Of a DNA stretch of 64,000 nt, positions 21,780-34,300 are shown one piece after another (the first letter of the stretch is position 1; each line of letters opens with the position of its first letter). The DNA comes from Puccinia triticina (taxonomy: Eukaryota > Basidiomycota > Pucciniomycetes > Pucciniales > Pucciniaceae), in contig NC_070561.1 in assembly GCF_026914185.1 (NCBI RefSeq), positions 434,001-498,000 of the forward strand. The letters run 5' to 3'. The notes beneath the pieces are model-generated. The model searched no databases. It saw only the letters and a program-made list of their open reading frames with translations, and had not been told where the DNA came from. The translations under genes were made by a program, and so were the position numbers.

Positions 21780-22600
21780 TTGAAGAGTGGAACTAGTTCA
21801 GCTTTTACTTTGGGTGCCCTAGTAGAGCTGGGTGAGCTGAATTTTGTGTGTTGAGAAGAGCAGAGCTGGGTGAGCTGAAATTTTGGGTGCTGAGGAGAGC
21901 TGGGTGAGCTGGATTTTTGGGTGCAGAGGGAGATGTATGAGCTGGATTTTGGGTGATGAGGGTAGCTGTATGAGCAGGAATTTAGGTGCCAGTGGAGCTG
22001 GGTGGGCTGAATTTTCTGGCTACAAAGGGAGCTGCATGAGCTGGAATTCTGTGTGCTGAGGGGTGCTGGGTGAGCTGGATTTTGTGTCCTGAGGGGAGCT
22101 GGGTGAGCTGGAATTTTGGGTGCCAGTGGAGCTGGGTGAGCTGGTTTTTGGGTGACAAGGGAAGCTGCATGAGGAGCAATTTAGGTGCCAGTGGAGCTGG
22201 GTGAGCTGGAATTTTGGGTGCCAGTGGAGCTGGGTGAGCTGGAATTTTGGGTGCCAGTGGAGCTGGGTGAGCTGGAATTTTGGCTGCCAGTGGAGCTGGG
22301 TGAGCTGGTTTTGAAGGGAGCTGCATGAGCTGGATTATTGGTGTGGCAGGATCTGGGTGAGCTGGAGCTGGGTGAGCTGGATTTTGTGTCTGGAGGGGAG
22401 CTGGGTGAGCTGGAATTTTGGGTGCCAGTGGAGCTGGGTTAGCTGGAATTTGGGCTGCCAGTGGAGCTGGGTGAGCTGGTTTTTTGGGTATGAAGGGAGC
22501 TGCATGAGCTGGATTATTGGTGTGGCAGGATATGGGTGAGCTGGAATTCTGCTGGCTTGGTGGAGCTGTGTGAGCTGGAATTTGGACTGAACGTGCCAGA
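21780..22600 (+). repeat. 33-bp-type minisatellite (GAGCTGGGTGAGCTGGAATTTTGGGTGCCAGTG)
   Basis: Many imperfect units built from AGCTGGGTGAGCTGGA and ATTTTGGGTGCCAGTGG. The best-kept stretch is at about 22190-22300, with a period of 33. It is the reverse complement of the word set at 3650-4100. The minus-strand reading is an open Pro/Ala-rich frame (repeats of KIPAHPAPLAP), because the common period is divisible by three. I do not regard this as a protein gene. Confidence 0.9.
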
Positions 22601-22619
22601 GCTGACCACAGCCAGCTCC

Positions 22620-22685
22620 AGTGATTCTTCCATTCCAAATGGAGGATGAGATCCTGTTTTCCACCATTTGGAATGGAAGAATTTC
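22620..22685. repeat. Short perfect-stem hairpin
   Basis: ATTCTTCCATTCCAAATGG pairs with CCATTTGGAATGGAAGAAT across a spacer of about 26 bases. It lies at the junction of the minisatellite and the copia gag fragment. It may be a recombination scar or a fold-back insertion. Confidence 0.7.
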
Positions 22686-22699
22686 TTAGCCAAAACTCT

Positions 22700-23494
22700 G
22701 GACCGCACGGAGTCCGTTTTTCCTCGATGGCGCGATTGACTCGAAGGTGTCCTGGGTATGCAGAACACGCTCAACATCGTCAAAGGCACTCTACCTCGTC
22801 CTAAAGAAGATACTAAACAGGACACCTCGGCAATCCGTTCGGCCGACTTCACCAAAGGCTACAACCCAAAATAGATAGCCTCCGATTGGGATTCACTCTT
22901 GGATCTAGCCTGTCATACAATCCGGCTAACCCTGTCCGACCTGCTTTCCCAACAATATTGCAAGGTTAAACCGGCCTCTCGGCTTTTCTCAACCATTGTC
23001 AACGCCTACAAGAAAAACACTAGGGCCCGGCGTATGCGTCTCCACGAAGCGTTTTGGAACGCTTGTCACGACCCGAATGAGCCTATTGCTCTGTGGATCG
23101 GTCATGTTTGGGTAGCTGCCGACGATCTCTTGACGGTTGAAGAACTCCCAACCAATCGTCTCGTTGGAGGACTCGACTCTTCTTGGTCGAACGTTCGGGA
23201 TGGCATCGTCTACACAGCAACGGAAATGTCCCTCGACAACGTCATCAGAGCTATGGAAGCCCACAAAGTCAGCTTAAACGGCAACAGGACCACCGATCTA
23301 GCCTCTGCCTCTGCCGCCTATAACAAACGTGTCGCCTGCTCAAACTGCGGCAAACGTGGACATCGTTCCAACGAGTGTCTGAAACCAAAGAACTTTGGAA
23401 AAACAAAAGCTGGCGCCGCCATCGCCGTCAAGCTGGGCGGTTATGAATCAGGTTCTTACGACGATGAAAACGAAGTCAACGTAATCTACGAGTA
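22700..23494 (+). pseudogene. Ty1/copia gag fragment with CCHC zinc knuckle
   Basis: Nucleocapsid-type gag. The open part (22899-23494) carries the UBN2-like region (SRLFSTIVNAYKKNTRARR, EAFWNACHDPNEPIALWIGH), then the zinc knuckle CSNCGKRGHRSNEC (CX2CX4HX4C), an acidic tail and a stop after NVIYE. The upstream frame, from about 22700, continues the same protein (LEGVLGMQNTLNIVKGTLPR) but has stops at about 22735 and 22872. No protease, integrase or RT follows: about 170 bases after the gag stop comes a polypurine tract and LTR. So this is either an internally deleted copy or a gag-only non-autonomous element. Confidence 0.85.
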
Positions 23495-23654
23495 ACTGAT
23501 CCTCAATTAACTATCACCCTATTTTTTTTTCTTAGTACGCTTATCACCAGCCTACTGAACGGGAATTTTATCTTTACTAGTCTATTCAAACTTGTAGAGA
23601 AACAATTTCCAAATTTTTATTACTGTTATGATACTGAAAATATAACTTAGTTAT

Positions 23655-24580
23655 CAGCAAGGGGGGATGTTAAGATTAAGTAGCCCGTATGTACTCCTTG
23701 TATGCTTATAGTTAGTTATGCTTCTACTAAGTAGCCCAGATGTACTCCTTTACTGGCCTCTCACTCTCTAGCTTTTCCCCACTGAAATCTATCCTTATAT
23801 TTCACGGTCAAGCCCCTCGTGATCCCGGTAGCCCTCTGAGTTTCAGTCCACCTGGTCCCCCTCAACACCCATTTCTTCTGTATTTGACATGTCCCCGCTT
23901 CATTTATACACCCCTTGCAGCTGCATGCACTCTTCTGACCCCATTTCTGCACTCCTTGCATTAGTCTGACACCACTCATGCACCCCTTGCATGAGGTACC
24001 CCTGTATTTGACATTTCCACGCTTTGTTTATGCACTCCTTGCATTAGTATGACATCATCTTTCATTTCTCACCCCACTTTTTGCCTGTATTTAGTATCTT
24101 CTGACACCACTTGTACACAGCCCACCAGCTAAAATCCCTCATCCAGGGTCCCCCTTGTAGCTAAAATCCCTCACATTTGTCTATATAAGGAGCTCTTTCC
24201 CTCAGTTCAGTATCCACCAGTCATACAGACATCACCCATCAGCCATTATCTTTATCCTTATACTTTATATCATATAACATACCATATAATCCCTTTCATC
24301 TGCAATAACCACTGAACTCACTCTCATCTCTCTTGATTGACATATCACATACCTGTCACAAGTCACCCGTTTCCTGGTTCAACTCCCAACTGAGACATAT
24401 ACCCTGCTCAGTCCAGACACTCTTCTCAACTTCTTATATCACCCTCTTGAGGACCTGTGTTCAACCCCCACCGGAAACATCAAGTCAACTTTCACCCTTT
24501 CCACTCCTCATAAACTCTCTCATCTTTCACATACCTGTCATCAAACAACTTCATCTGGAACTAGGCCAGACCTATCACTT
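23655..24580 (+). mobile_element. Copia 3' LTR with polypurine tract and TATA box
   Basis: The tract AGCAAGGGGGGA ends at about 23667 and TGTTAAGATTAAG follows, the normal start of a 3' LTR. Inside there are repeats of GCACYCCTTGCATKAG (23930-24050) and a promoter-like TCTATATAAGGAG at about 24181. Pyrimidine-rich sequence follows. The 3' end is not fixed; it must lie before the minus-strand gag at about 24600. The LTR-like region 43722-44440 has a similar CCAGCYAAAAYCCCTCA...CTATATAAGGAG layout. Confidence 0.65.
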
Positions 24581-24599
24581 GATTAAAACTTGCCAAGCT

Positions 24600-25170
24600 T
24601 AGCTTGGTGGGTCTTGTTATCTGATAGTATAGAAGGGCAGAGTTTGCACCTTCATCATCCCCTTCTCCATTCAGCAAAAGGGTTTCACAACCACTTTTGA
24701 GTCTTACACCGTAGATCGTAGCTGTTGCATAATTGGTTTTGAGTTGGGTCCAGATTTTGTGGGGATCCCAACCGCAGGTACTGGTTAAGCTGGTTAGGAT
24801 TTCTGGGACAATCTTTGAGTTCAGAATCAACCACGCTTCCAACTTTTGCTCTTTGATCTTTTCATTGCTTGAGTCTTCTGTGCTTTTCTCAACAACTGGC
24901 CAGAGTTTCTTGTATTCCATGTACGCACTCATAGCATTCTGCCAGTTGGCATAGTTGCTTCCATTGAAAGTTGGGATCACAATTATTTCCTTCTCTTACT
25001 TCTTGGATTTCAAAGCAACGGCAGTGCCTGGATTCGAGATGCTGATTGGTGGAAGGGATCCCTGGCAAGTAGCTGTTGGCATTTTCAATCCTGCTCCTAG
25101 TTGCTGGAATGGAGGTTGTTTGAGCATTTGAGACTGCAAATCTGTAAAGTTTTGGAAAACTAAGATAATA
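24600..25170 (-). pseudogene. Second Ty1/copia gag N-terminus (minus strand)
   Basis: The minus frame from about 24980 reads PTFNGSNYANWQNAMSAYME, the classic start of copia gag (a DUF4219-like L-x-G-x-NYxxW motif), followed by KKLWPVVE and an UBN2-like helical region ending near 24620 at the flank of the LTR. Upstream residues (25170-24985) are in another frame, so there is a frameshift near 24990. No LTR is recognised upstream on this strand. A remnant. Confidence 0.8.
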
Positions 25171-25179
25171 TTTCAAATT

Positions 25180-26781
25180 TAGAATGAAATAAAACTATGT
25201 ACAATGAAATGTTGATCAATGATCTAAGAGATAGGAATGAGTTAGGTATTTACCTAAGAGAAGGTGAAATAGCCGTGCTGTCTGAGATGTCTAAGAGACT
25301 GAGAGGAGAAGAATGAATCTGGAGATAGGAGAGATGGTATAGAAGGAATTGGCTGAGAGAGAATAAGAGTCTGATTGCCAAACAAGTCAATGCAGTCATT
25401 AGTCAAGCTGCTGATGGGGACATGTTTGTCTAAGGTGACTTAATTACCTGATCTCTTCCGCACGCTTGCTTAATTGTGTTTGGGATCTTGGGAGAGATTC
25501 ACGGTGTTCCTCTCAAGGCTATTTGTGATATCCTATTAGTTCTAACTGCTCAAGCTGACATCACATGATCTGTGATAAGGGCTTACTCTTTTGTCTTGGG
25601 ACTGATCCAAGTTGCTAGGCTATTGAGAGAATGAGATATTCTGGAGGCTATAGAGCTGGTGAGGCAAAATCAACTGTTAGTCTGAGGATCAATTTCCCTG
25701 CTGAGAGCCAGTCTTTAAGCACTCACGAGGCTGGCACTTGGGTTGCTCTGTTGGAACTTGTGGATGCTGTAGCGTCGTTATGCTTCACGGTCTTGGTCTG
25801 CGCCCTCGGAGCCACATTGCTTGTTTCATCTGTGTGAGATGGAAGGAAATTGCTGTAATCAGTGTCTGAGGCTTTGTCTTGGGGGAATGAAACATGTGGC
25901 TTACGTTGCATTGCAGCAAAGCCTGTTTCTCCCTTATGCCACTTGGCTAGCAGCATCTCATCTGCTGTACTCTGACACTGATGTGCACCCTCACCTATCT
26001 TTTTGAGGCCTAAACTCCAAAACAGATTGAAGGAATCTATTTTGAAGGTCAAAGGAATCCTGAAGGATATTCCATTGCTCTGAAGATACATTTTTGGATT
26101 TTCTGATGATATGCAAGATTGAATATCCTATCTGCAACAATTGAGTGGCTGCAGGGGTATTATCTGCAGATATCTGCAGGTTTGTGAATCCAAGATCCAC
26201 AAGACATGACCATGGTTGTGATTCCTTAGTTTACATTTCTTTGTGTTTTTTTTTTTAAAAAAAAAGGATTAGTACAGTGAAAATGATAGGGATTGGGGAG
26301 ATGAGACCAGCACCATTTGAAAGCTGAGGTCAAGAAGTGTATTTTGGCTCTGGGGCAGATCCACAGGAGCTGAGGGGGAGGCTTCTAGTTATTTTTCCTC
26401 CAGCCATTTGTGACTTCTTTCTCAGCCAAAGTTTTGACTTTGTGCACAAGTCCCTCCCTGCACGGAGGGGCCGCTTTGCGGCCAGCCACAGCGAGCCTCC
26501 CACCAGGGGGGACGTTGAGTTAGGGACAGTGCCAAGCGGGGGTTGAGAGTGTGCAACAAGGGCGGCCCAGCGCGCTTGGCCTTTTTGTGACCAAACTTTG
26601 GTGTGTGCCAAGACGGGCTTGCGACACCATATACCGGAAGAGCTGCACTGATGTTGGTGGGCAGCAACATACATATTTTCGCATCATGTTACAAATTGTA
26701 ATTTTGTTTTTCGGGGGATAAGTTGGCGAATATGCTAGGAATTTTGGTAGTGTAATACATAGTCAGATAGATCTGAAGAGT
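25180..26781. other. Repeat-derived intergenic region, no gene confirmed
   Basis: Two minus-strand open stretches (26200-25991 and 26091-25723) have coding-like composition but no family I recognise. They may be exons of a lost gene. At 26450-26600 a GC-rich block (GGCCAGCCACAGCGAGCCTCCCACCAGGGGGG) resembles 45375-45440, an interspersed repeat. A 10-base A/T run is at about 26250. Confidence 0.4.
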
Positions 26782-27555
26782 CTAATTGGCCTGACTTTTC
26801 TTCCAGCTGGCGATCTTTTCATGCTTCTCGATCGCCTGGTAGAGTTTCGCAACGTGGGAGTAATTGTCGACAATATCGGTGGACAAGCCTTGGAGCATAC
26901 CCGATTTGAAGAGGGTGAGGGCCGCATAGAGTTTGAAATCCGCGACGCTCAAATCGTTTCCAGCGCTGTAGGTCGTTCCTTGGTTGGAGAGATGCTTGTC
27001 AAGATAACCGAACATCTTTGGGATCCGCTCGTCAATGCTGTTTTTCTTCAACATCTCTTTGCCCGCGTGGTCCATTGCGAAAAAGACGCTAGCGGCAGAG
27101 TAAAGGTCTGCGTACGATTGAATGCATCAATAAGGGTTTTGTAAGCGATACCGGAGATTTGACATACCATCGCCAAACTCCATCATCACATCTTGCTTTA
27201 AGGCTTTCTCTTTGTCGTCAGAATAAGCACCAGTCATTCGGCCGATGTAGCGCAAGATTGCCCCTTCTTGGGGGATCACAGTCTTGTCATCAACCGTAAG
27301 GGTGGGCAGTTGACCGAAAGGGCAGGACTCCTTGCGCTCGCCAAATTGCTCCCTAGTCAAGCGCTCGTCTGTGAACGGGATTCCACCGCAATGGAACGCG
27401 AGTCGGATACTGTCTCCTCTGCCTCCCTGAAAGAACGATTCAGAAATGAAAGACACATCTTATCAGACAATGAACAGAGAACCTTGTGATGCTCGATGGA
27501 ATTTACGTCCGTCACGGACCTTGATGTCAAAGTAGGTGAGCTTGTAAGACGGCAT
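26782..27555 (-). CDS. Glutathione S-transferase, sigma-like
   Basis: Transfers glutathione to electrophiles or peroxides in the cytosol. Exons (minus): 27555-27520, 27426-27168, 27107-26782; 621 nt, 206 aa, the usual cytosolic GST length. The N-terminal thioredoxin fold has YKLTYFDIK with Tyr8 in the catalytic position of sigma-class enzymes, GRGDSIRLAF, FGQLPTLTVDD with the cis-Pro, and QEGAILRYIG. In that last motif the usual Ser after Gln is replaced by Glu-Gly, which is odd for glutathione binding. The helical C-terminal domain holds GNDLSVADFKLYAAL (the conserved N-capping Asp). The first intron donor is GTCCGT, a weak site; the second is a standard GTATGT. An upstream in-frame ATG at 27657 would add 34 residues and is less likely. 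A free-standing gene between repeats and the TPX2 gene. Confidence 0.93.
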
Positions 27556-27659
27556 AGTCACTGATGGATTCGGGTTGGAGATGGGTGCAATACGATGATA
27601 TTTCTGCTCGTTGTGCCTCTTGATGCAGAAGACGATGGGTTCCTCGATGGTCAACACTT

Positions 27660-28331
27660 TGGGGACTGCGGCTTATTAAATACCAGCAAAGTGGGCATGA
27701 GGATGACGTCAGGGTTGGTTTTTTGATCAATCTTAGACCAAGTCAAACTTAAAATATGTATTTAAATATCATATTGATGTATTTAAATATTTATGTACAT
27801 ATGTGCTGTGGTCTACTCGCATGAAAGAGGGTGGCAATAGGTGGCAATGCACTTTGTCACATGTGTGCCGACATTCTGAACAGTGAAAAGGAATTCCGCC
27901 GCCAAGTAAATAAACATGTATGGGCTGGAGTGGAGCCTAATGTATTGAAATGTGTAGACGAAAGCCGAGTGCAGGTGGAGGGATTTTACATCCACCCGAG
28001 TTCGCGACAGAATTTCCAGCTGGAGCCGGGCCTCGGTTCGTTATCTATCACCAACTTGATGACAAGGCAAGAAGAGGGGAGTATATTGGATTACACTGAC
28101 AACAAATAGCAACAGTCAAGTGGAAATACAAAGTGTTCCAAGGAAATGCAATGGACATTGCAAAATAAAACAGGACCGATGGAAACCTGTTTACTTCACT
28201 TATTGTTACTGGAACTAACAGAAGACACTAGAAGATTAGACAAACTTTTTTTAAAAAAAAACGAAAGGATATTTACCATGAAATATAGCGGAAACGCCTT
28301 AACATGTGAAAGAAAACTAAACAAGTAAAAC
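27660..28331. other. Intergenic between GST and the TPX2-domain gene
   Basis: Promoter side of the GST gene and 3' side of the TPX2-domain gene. A plus open frame at 27831-28109 has no recognisable features. ATTTAAATA words lie at 27755-27795. Confidence 0.5.
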
Positions 28332-31300
28332 TTATGCATGCTTTTTGAGATAACCAGGAACTGGATTGGCTTTGATGACACATTCTCTCCTCATCCTGAT
28401 AAACTCTTCCCGTTCAAGTTCCTGCGCTTTAAGTTCTTCTTGCGCCCTGATCTCAGCTTCAATCTTCTCCTTATTTGCTTTCGTCTGTTCCCAATTCTCT
28501 CTTTCCAAGATTCTTCGTTCGGTCGCCAAGCCGAAGCTCATCGTCGGTTTTTTGGGCCTTGAATGGTCCTTGACTGGCAAGACGTGGTGGACAAGCGAGA
28601 CGTCTTGCCATTCTGGGAGTTTCCTTGACTGGACGCTGTTCCCTAGTGAGCCAGGTACAGAACTCGTTGATTGTCGCGCTTCAACCTCTCGCCACTGAAA
28701 CTCGTTGGTAATATGCTTCAGCACCTAAACTCTAAGGCTGGGGTATATAGATCTACACCTGCTTCACTGCAAAGCGTACCTGATTCAAACAGCTTTGGAA
28801 CCCACTCGCTGGTGGACGAGAATTCTGGGGAATCGGTTTCTGTGACCTCCCCTCTTGGGGCCTCGGCGGATTATGTTCCTGTGAAATTTTGATGACGTAA
28901 GTTAAATGTATGCATATATCACGTCGCCACATCAAGTTCTACATACCTTAGATGAAGAAGCGCCCGACACGTTTCTTTGGATGACTCTATGCGGGGCCGG
29001 CTGAGATGAGGCCTCAGGGATATCAGCTAGGCAACGGTTTGCCTTATTTTTTCCTCCCATATTATCAGATGAAGATCGGGAAGCTGGTGTAATCGAGTCA
29101 GACATGCTTCTTCCCTGTTTTGAAGCACGCATATCAGCCTTTTGGCGTATTTCCCTCATGAGTTGATTCCTCAAGGCGGACTGATGAGCTGAGGCATTTG
29201 GCGCCACTCGATTATTGTGGTTAGAGATAGTTTGAACATTTTTCTCAGAGGCAAGAGATTGGGAAGCAGCGCCAATAGTTTGCGATGAGCCGCCAGTCGC
29301 TCGATGCCGGTTGTTTAATGGCTTCGGACGGATACCACGAGCGAGGGAAGATGTCATTGGAGCCGGGGCAGTTTTGGCGAGACTGTTAGTTTTGGCGAGA
29401 CTGTTAAGACGCCCCACCGCATTTCGGACCCTGTTCGAAGGACCAGGGCGAGCAGGCCCGATTCTTGTACGGGATGGTGAGGCGAGAGTAGGCTGGTTAC
29501 CACGCAGTCGCTAGAGTAAACGACGTGATTGGGATCAGTTTAGATGACGAAAAAAGAAGGATAGATATTGATTATTTATCGTAAAATGAACAAACCTTGG
29601 GAGCTCTATCAACATCACCGTCATCAGGGCGTGACCTAGTGAGAGTTTTTGACTTAGTCAAAGGTTTTGCCTGCGATGTCGCGGAAACGGGCGGCCGCCT
29701 GGAAGGCGCGACTGTCTGGGTTGAGTTCCCATTTTGGGCTCGAAGTTCCTTAATTCTTGGCTTGGTAGGCACTGTTGATCGAAAGGCGAAATCAAACTCT
29801 TTTGGAAGGGTCAAAATCGGAGCTTGTGTGGGATGGTTTGATGTTTTACGGCCGCCGGTTTCATGGCTTGTTGTGCTAGCACTTGATGCATTGTTCTTGA
29901 CTGGCTGTTTATTAGAAGGTGCTGAGGACTGGACATGTGGTGCTTCAATATGACCTGATTTGGTGACAGGTTGTGTGCCAGAAGATGTCGATGGTTCTGG
30001 ATTAGCGACCGAGTGGCAAGTATCGGAATCAGACGGCACTTCGAGTAGAACAGTGCACCGACGTTCAGTTGACGAACCTATTGTCTTGGCTTGGGCAGAT
30101 TTCGCATCGAAAGCCTCCGCAGATTCTATGGAGGGAGCTTCGTCCGCATGGGGCAATGAAGTAGCATCTACGGAACTTGCCCGCTGAGAGTTACTATCAG
30201 TCGCATTTGTTTCTCCCGAGTGCTTAATGGAAACAGACTCGAGGGATTGGCTGCCCTGTGATTCTACCACTGGTCTTGAATGCGAGTCCGCAGACCTGGT
30301 AGTAGTATGTGAAGTTTTACCAGCGGCTTCCATAATCTTTGGGTCATTTGAAACATGCAACTCTTCGTTTATACCGGGGGGAATTACAGGTGACAAATCG
30401 CGAGAAGATTGTGAAACATCAACTTGTTGACTGGGCGGCAACCTTGCGCCGGCTGATGGTCTTGATGAGGATATCTTATCCTGGGCCTTGGAAGTCACGC
30501 GAGAGCGAGGTTGTACGCTGGAGGGTTTCCGGGATAGGCCTGAAGACTTTCCAGAAGGATTATCAACTTTTGGTTGGTTGCTGGGGGGCTTGGAAGGTTC
30601 GCCGGTTCCCGCTGAAATCAGGCGCTTCTTTTTCGACGCAGATGAAGCGGAATCGCCATCATGAGTGGATAGTCTCTTCACTCTAACCAAGTGCGAGGCT
30701 ACAGCCGGAGCATGCGTAGCTTCTGAGGAGCCCACGGACAATGGGGGCCTGCCGTCGGAAGCGGACCTGGAGGTTGACGGTGGAAGATGGTTGGCAGGTC
30801 CAGGCTGATTGGTGGGGACTCTGGAAGATTCGCCAGTTCCCGCTGAAGGTACACGTAACTTTTTCGCCGCAACGGTTGTGGCAGAAACTGAATCGACATC
30901 GATTACAATGGGTCTCTTGCCTTTGAGTAAGTTGGGCACGGGAGCCGCCTCGGGAGAATATGGGGGGGATCGGGCGCGAGCGTCAGAAACTGATCTTACG
31001 GTTGAACTTGATGCTACAGGACGGTTCTCAGCTCTAAATTGATTGCTGATGGCCCTAGAAGGTTCTCCACTTTCCCTTGAATGAACGCGTGACTTTTTCG
31101 AAACAGCTGTGTTGGAATTGCCATCAAGTGTAGATGGTCTCTTCCCTCGGACTACAGCAACCGGAAGATCCGCGGGCGATAGAGGTCTGGCGTCAGAATT
31201 CGCGCTTGACGTTGAAGGAGGGTCTCTAACTCCAGGCTGGTTACTGGGGCCATTAGGAGATTCGCCAGATGAACCTGAAGGCACGCGTGATTTCTTGGGG

Positions 31301-34300
31301 GCAGCTGAAGCGGAATCAGGATCGAGTGTAGACGGCCTCTTCGCTCCATTCAAGCGAGCTGCTGGGGCCATCACATCGGTAGCTTCGGAAGGATGCACAG
31401 ATGCTGGGGGCATGGCGTCGAGAGCGGACTTAGCGGTAAACGTGGGAGGACGGTTCGCAGGTCTAAGCTGGTCATTGGGGACGCCAGAATATTCGTTGAT
31501 TGAGGTTGAAGGCACGCGCGATTTTTTTGAGACGGCCGAAGTGGAATCGACGTCGAGTGCAGGGGCTCGCTTCACTCTGATCAAGCGCGGTGCTGGAGCC
31601 AAGGCCCCCGTAGCTTCTGGCAGGGAGCCCGGTGGGACCCTGGCGTTGGGCATGGGCTCAGCAGGTGAGGTTGGAGATATTGCGGCAATCTCTGACCGCT
31701 TATTCGTGACTTGCGAAGTGAACTCCCCTCGTTGTGTTTGTTCTTGTTGCTCCACGGCTTGTGGTTTACTGAGGGATGGCGTGAGGGGACAGGCAGCGGG
31801 CTCCTTGGGCTTAGAATGTCCGGTAAATAGCGGGTCATCTGCCCTGTTCTCAGGAAGGGGTTTCGATATAACTTTGGCTTGCTTGCCACCTTTGTTCGAA
31901 ACGTTTGTGTGTGATTCCCTTCTTATAGAGTGAGCAGGACCGGTAGGACCATCGACAGATTTGGCCTTACCTTTCTTGGCTTCAATCAAAGGCAAAGATG
32001 CCGCATTCGATTCCTGCAAATGCTCGACTCATTAGTATGCTGAGCTTTTGGAGGGTTTAGAAAAAAATGGAAAAGTTGGACTGAGATCATACCTGGTTTT
32101 TAGGAACACGTGCGTTGAGGGCCACAGTTGATGTGGGATTCGCGCTATCATTCCGGCTTGGATGATGAGAAGATACGGCTTCTGTAGTGCTAGGCGTGGA
32201 TGTAACTGGAGCAATGTCAGGAAGCTTTGTTACTTCTCTGGACGGACGCGTGTGGTCATTCGAGGGAGGGGTTGAAGCAAGATGATTTGGATGAGAGGGG
32301 GAATGAGATGTAGAAGGTGGATCCCCGAACGTTAACGGCACCAGTGGTGGCTTTACTAGAGATGGTGAATCACGTTTGCCGGCTGAAGATTTTCGACCAC
32401 TTCTTCTGAGCCTTGAGGCTGAGAGGTGGATAGTATCAGGGGGCAAGGGAAGGCTGACCGGGCCAGCAGAGTAAGGAGTCGAAAACTGTGGCACGCCGCC
32501 GTTTTGGCAAACCATCGAGAGGTTACTGCCGATGCCCCCTCCTTCAAGATCCCCAGAGCTGATAGCCTCAACCGTCGAGTTCGGTGTAGGTAGTTCAATC
32601 AGCGCACTGAGCCTTGAGCCTGCACGTTCACTAACATGGATGCGATTGGACGGTCTTCGGCTTTCTGCCTTCGAGTTCCGCGAACTATCAGCTGAGGAAT
32701 TTGCCTTCTTGGGCTCTCGCGGGCCTTCTTCATCGCTAGATAAGTTGATTTGCCTTCTAGGGTTCGACAACTTCCTTTTCGACGAGTCTGACTGCCCGGA
32801 AAGCAAACGCTGGGCATTATCCTTACGCATATTTGAAACCAATTGACTTGCACTGGATGGCTCGAGACTACTGGTGGGCTGAGCTTCAACTGTCTTTCCT
32901 CGTGGTTCAGAAGCAGGATTGGAATGATTGCCAGAGCTTATGCTAGTTCGGACCACTTGGGATTCAGGTTCGGAGGCCCCGCTGAGGGAGGCAAGAGAGC
33001 GCACAACCCGTGAGGGCCTTAGCATCTCAGCATTGGACACCGATGATGCTCTCTGAAGGGTAGAAGTGGGTGCGGTTTGAACGGTCTGGAAAACTTTGCT
33101 GTTTGCTGAGTTGGTGCGGGACAGCCGCTTGAAACTCGATAAAGGTGTGTGTTGAGTTTTTACTTTCTCCATAGGGTCGCTAACTTTGGCATGGTCCCGG
33201 GAATTTGCAGATAATAGTTCTACAGATAACGCACGACTAGATCTACTGATCCCAGATGATTGTAACCGCGAAGCAAGGGGGCGTTCTGGCGAGAGTGGGA
33301 TGGGCAAAACTTTTATGGGGGAAGGGTGTGTCGTATTCGGAGCCTCATTGATCGGCGGGAGGCGTCTGGCTGACGTAGAAGTCTGCTCAAGTGTGCTTGA
33401 TCCCAATGAAAAGGCAGTGGTTTGGTTGACGGCTTTGGGAATTGTGGGTAGGTTATTTCGTTCTTGATCTTTAGAAGGGCACGCGGCTGAGTCCATGGCA
33501 GGTCGGGTTGGTAAAATTAATGTAGATGCTGCTGAATCGAGTCTTGCACTCAAATTTGCCGTTCGAGGGGTTGCAACGTCTTGGGAGGGGTCTATAGCCG
33601 ATGCATCATTTGCAGCTGGAACGGGGTCTATCGATCCAGGATTGGATGTGGTGAACCGGTTAACATTTTCATCGAAATCAGCAAAGCGTGTCTTTTTGAG
33701 GGATTTTGGGGGTTCCAGCGAAATGCCGCGATGGTTTTTCATAGCCGAAGGGTGGGGTATGGGCTTTGCTGTGACTTCGGCAGCAAGGTCTGACGAGATA
33801 TTGGTTTTGCGAGATGCGACTGGAGATTGATAGGTAGGATCCTGTTGACTGACTTTGTTGGCCGTTTGAGATGACTTAGAGTTGGTTGTAGCTGGGCATT
33901 CGGAAGACTTGGATGGTAAAATGCTACAGCTTGACAGGGGCCTTCTGTTCGCGTTGCCTGTTTGGTATAACTGGCGGGTAAGCTTATGGGTTGGAGATAG
34001 TAGTCTTGAGGCCATATCATTTACGGGGGAAATAACGCGAGCCCGTCTAGAGTGAAGTTGGTCGGTCGGTTGTTCTTTCGGGTATGACGGGCAGATCGTG
34101 GGACGACATCATGATAGTTAGCGAGTGAAGAGCAAATGACAATTATTTTTACAGAGAATTTCCTCATAGGAGTTAGACGGACTGACTGTTATTTGAAGGA
34201 GCCCGCTGGAGTGTTTTTCCCAGATGAGTGAAGCTGGTCTCCTCGTCTTCAGATGCAGCAAGACCCCAAGTGGCCATGTCGGTCTGCATAATATTAGTTG

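Noticed and set aside
21982..22638. 218-codon Pro/Ala-rich ORF (repeats of IPAHPAPLAPK)
   Set aside because: Produced by a minisatellite with period divisible by three; units differ in frame-neutral ways and no flanking exon is seen.
29597..33830. Many long plus-strand ORFs
   Set aside because: They lie antisense to exons of the TPX2-domain gene, whose minus-strand model has matching splice sites and phases; the plus frames are Ser/Gly shadows.
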